Origin: Pseudomonadales bacterium
GTDB lineage: Bacteria; Pseudomonadota; Gammaproteobacteria; Pseudomonadales; UBA7239
DNA length: 6,633 nt
Direction: 5' to 3'
Assembly (NCBI GenBank): GCA_020443005.1
Contig: JAGRJA010000121.1
Coordinates: 1 to 6,633, forward strand
This document shows positions 5,847-6,633 of this stretch, piece after piece. Within the stretch, counting starts at the first letter, position 1, and each line of letters opens with the position of its first letter. Below the pieces are notes generated by a model that made no database searches, had not been told where the DNA came from, and saw only the letters and a list, made by a program, of their open reading frames with translations. The translations under genes were made by a program, and so were the position numbers.

Positions 5847-6633
5847 CTTGTTTCCCGTCAAAGGCTGAGCTCATTACTGAATCTGCAACCTGAAAATAAC
5901 CAATCCTGCCATTGCGACACTCCATTAACACCGTGCCGCCGATGTTGCTCTCAAGTATAGCTTTTAAATCAGCCAGCGTATGAACATTCTGCCCGTTGGC
6001 CCGGATAATGAGATCACCGGGCTGCCACTCCATCTCGTCTGCCTGACTGCCCTGATGAATATGAGTAACTGCCAATATCGGGTCGTCCTGATCAATAATC
6101 TGCACCATATCAATCTGCGCATTGGTATCAATTTCGCGCATCACATCGATAATGTCAAAACTCAGTGGCTGGATAATCATGCCGAATACCTCCAGGTATT
6201 TTCGCTCACTGATGATCGGGTTGGAAAGCACGCCTTTTTCCGGGTTTCGCATCGCCATGGCTTTTGCGCTGTTTTCCTTTCCGTCCCTCAGGTAAAGCAC
6301 CTCCACATCGTCACCAATCGGCACCAGCTTCATCACATCGTAAATATTCTTGTGGCGGAACAAACCTTCCTTGCCAATCACAATGCCATGTCGATCAAAC
6401 TGTACGCCATTGATCGCCAGAATCACATCACGGGCCTGCAAACCGGCCGATGCCAGAAAACCGCCCGGCAACACCTTGCACACAATCACACCCCTCGCTT
6501 TTTCCTGCTTCAGCAAGGCATTAAAATTTTCGGCATTTTTCTGCAACTTGCCACCGATGGCTGCAAAATGCGGCTCATTCAATTGCAACAGATTGTCGAT
6601 AATTATCTTCACGAAACCGGCGGGCGTAATAAA
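5827..6633 (-). CDS. Deg/HtrA-like serine protease, C-terminal PDZ part (5' end outside window)
   Basis: The frame stays open to the right edge, and codons for F-I-T-P-A-G-F precede the GTG at 6612. That GTG is therefore an internal Val and the gene is partial. The sequence before it (I-T-P-A-G-F-V-K-I-I-I-D-N-L) resembles the linker after the trypsin-like domain in Deg proteins, where I-P-T-P-V-I-K leads to the first PDZ. Counting from Val at 6612, PDZ1 spans about 40-120 (G-V-I-V-C-K-V, then G-L-Q-A-R-D-V-I-L-A-I-N-G, and V-L-Y-L-R-D-G-K). A second PDZ-like region spans about 178-245 (H-I-H-Q-G-S-Q-A-D, Q-P-G-D-L-I-I-R-A-N-G-Q). The large insertion in PDZ1 and the divergent middle recall the Deg9-like S1C group. 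The protease domain with its His-Asp-Ser triad would lie beyond the window, so activity cannot be judged. It overlaps the GNAT-like gene downstream. Confidence 0.75.
   Translation of the reverse strand, partial: FITPAGFVKIIIDNLLQLNEPHFAAIGGKLQKNAENFNALLKQEKARGVIVCKVLPGGFLASAGLQARDVILAINGVQFDRHGIVIGKEGLFRHKNIYDVMKLVPIGDDVEVLYLRDGKENSAKAMAMRNPEKGVLSNPIISERKYLEVFGMIIQPLSFDIIDVMREIDTNAQIDMVQIIDQDDPILAVTHIHQGSQADEMEWQPGDLIIRANGQNVHTLADLKAILESNIGGTVLMECRNGRIGYFQVADSVMSSAFDGKQDAENNA

Noticed and set aside
4806..5960. Long plus-strand open frame of 384 codons
   Set aside because: It lies antisense to the SDR, GNAT-like and Deg-like genes, which have clear family motifs. Its translation shows no recognisable domain and it has no ribosome site.

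Overview
The window looks like a chromosomal piece of a gammaproteobacterium, probably marine or environmental. The main pointer is a full-length rlmJ, a 23S rRNA methyltransferase gene found mainly in that class. A PPK2 polyphosphate kinase, a Deg-type PDZ protease and a membrane-tailed SDR fit the same background. Coding density is high, and no stretch over 300 bases lacks a gene.

Left part (1-2500). A minus-strand operon reads right to left: a ketosteroid-isomerase-type protein with all three catalytic residues, a cytochrome P450 nine bases downstream, and a radical SAM protein that starts on TTG inside the end of the P450 gene. The radical SAM gene is broken. It encodes the Fe-S cluster motif and the first part of the barrel, then ends at about residue 100. 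On the opposite strand, facing it, lie the C-terminal part of what looks like a protein of the same type (3-347) and the ribosome site and first codons of a following gene (373 onward). The simplest reading is that a segment holding the radical SAM 3' part and the next gene's 5' end has been inverted. The junction lies near 400-420 and the other breakpoint is left of the window. A programmed switch, a one-off rearrangement and an assembly error cannot be told apart from this window.

Middle (2561-4621). rlmJ (minus) and a class I-like PPK2 gene (plus) diverge from a spacer of about 200 bases. The spacer carries two overlapping dyads over a consensus -35 box that reads toward rlmJ.

Right part (4638-6633). 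Three minus-strand genes lie here: the C-terminal half of a Deg/HtrA-like protease with two PDZ-like regions (cut by the window edge), a small GNAT-like protein overlapping it, and an NAD-type SDR with a hydrophobic C-terminal tail. The SDR stop lies 16 bases from the PPK2 stop, so these genes converge. The KSI-P450-radical SAM cluster is the most distinctive content. Its chemistry suggests tailoring of a steroid or terpenoid-like small molecule, but no substrate can be read from the sequence.
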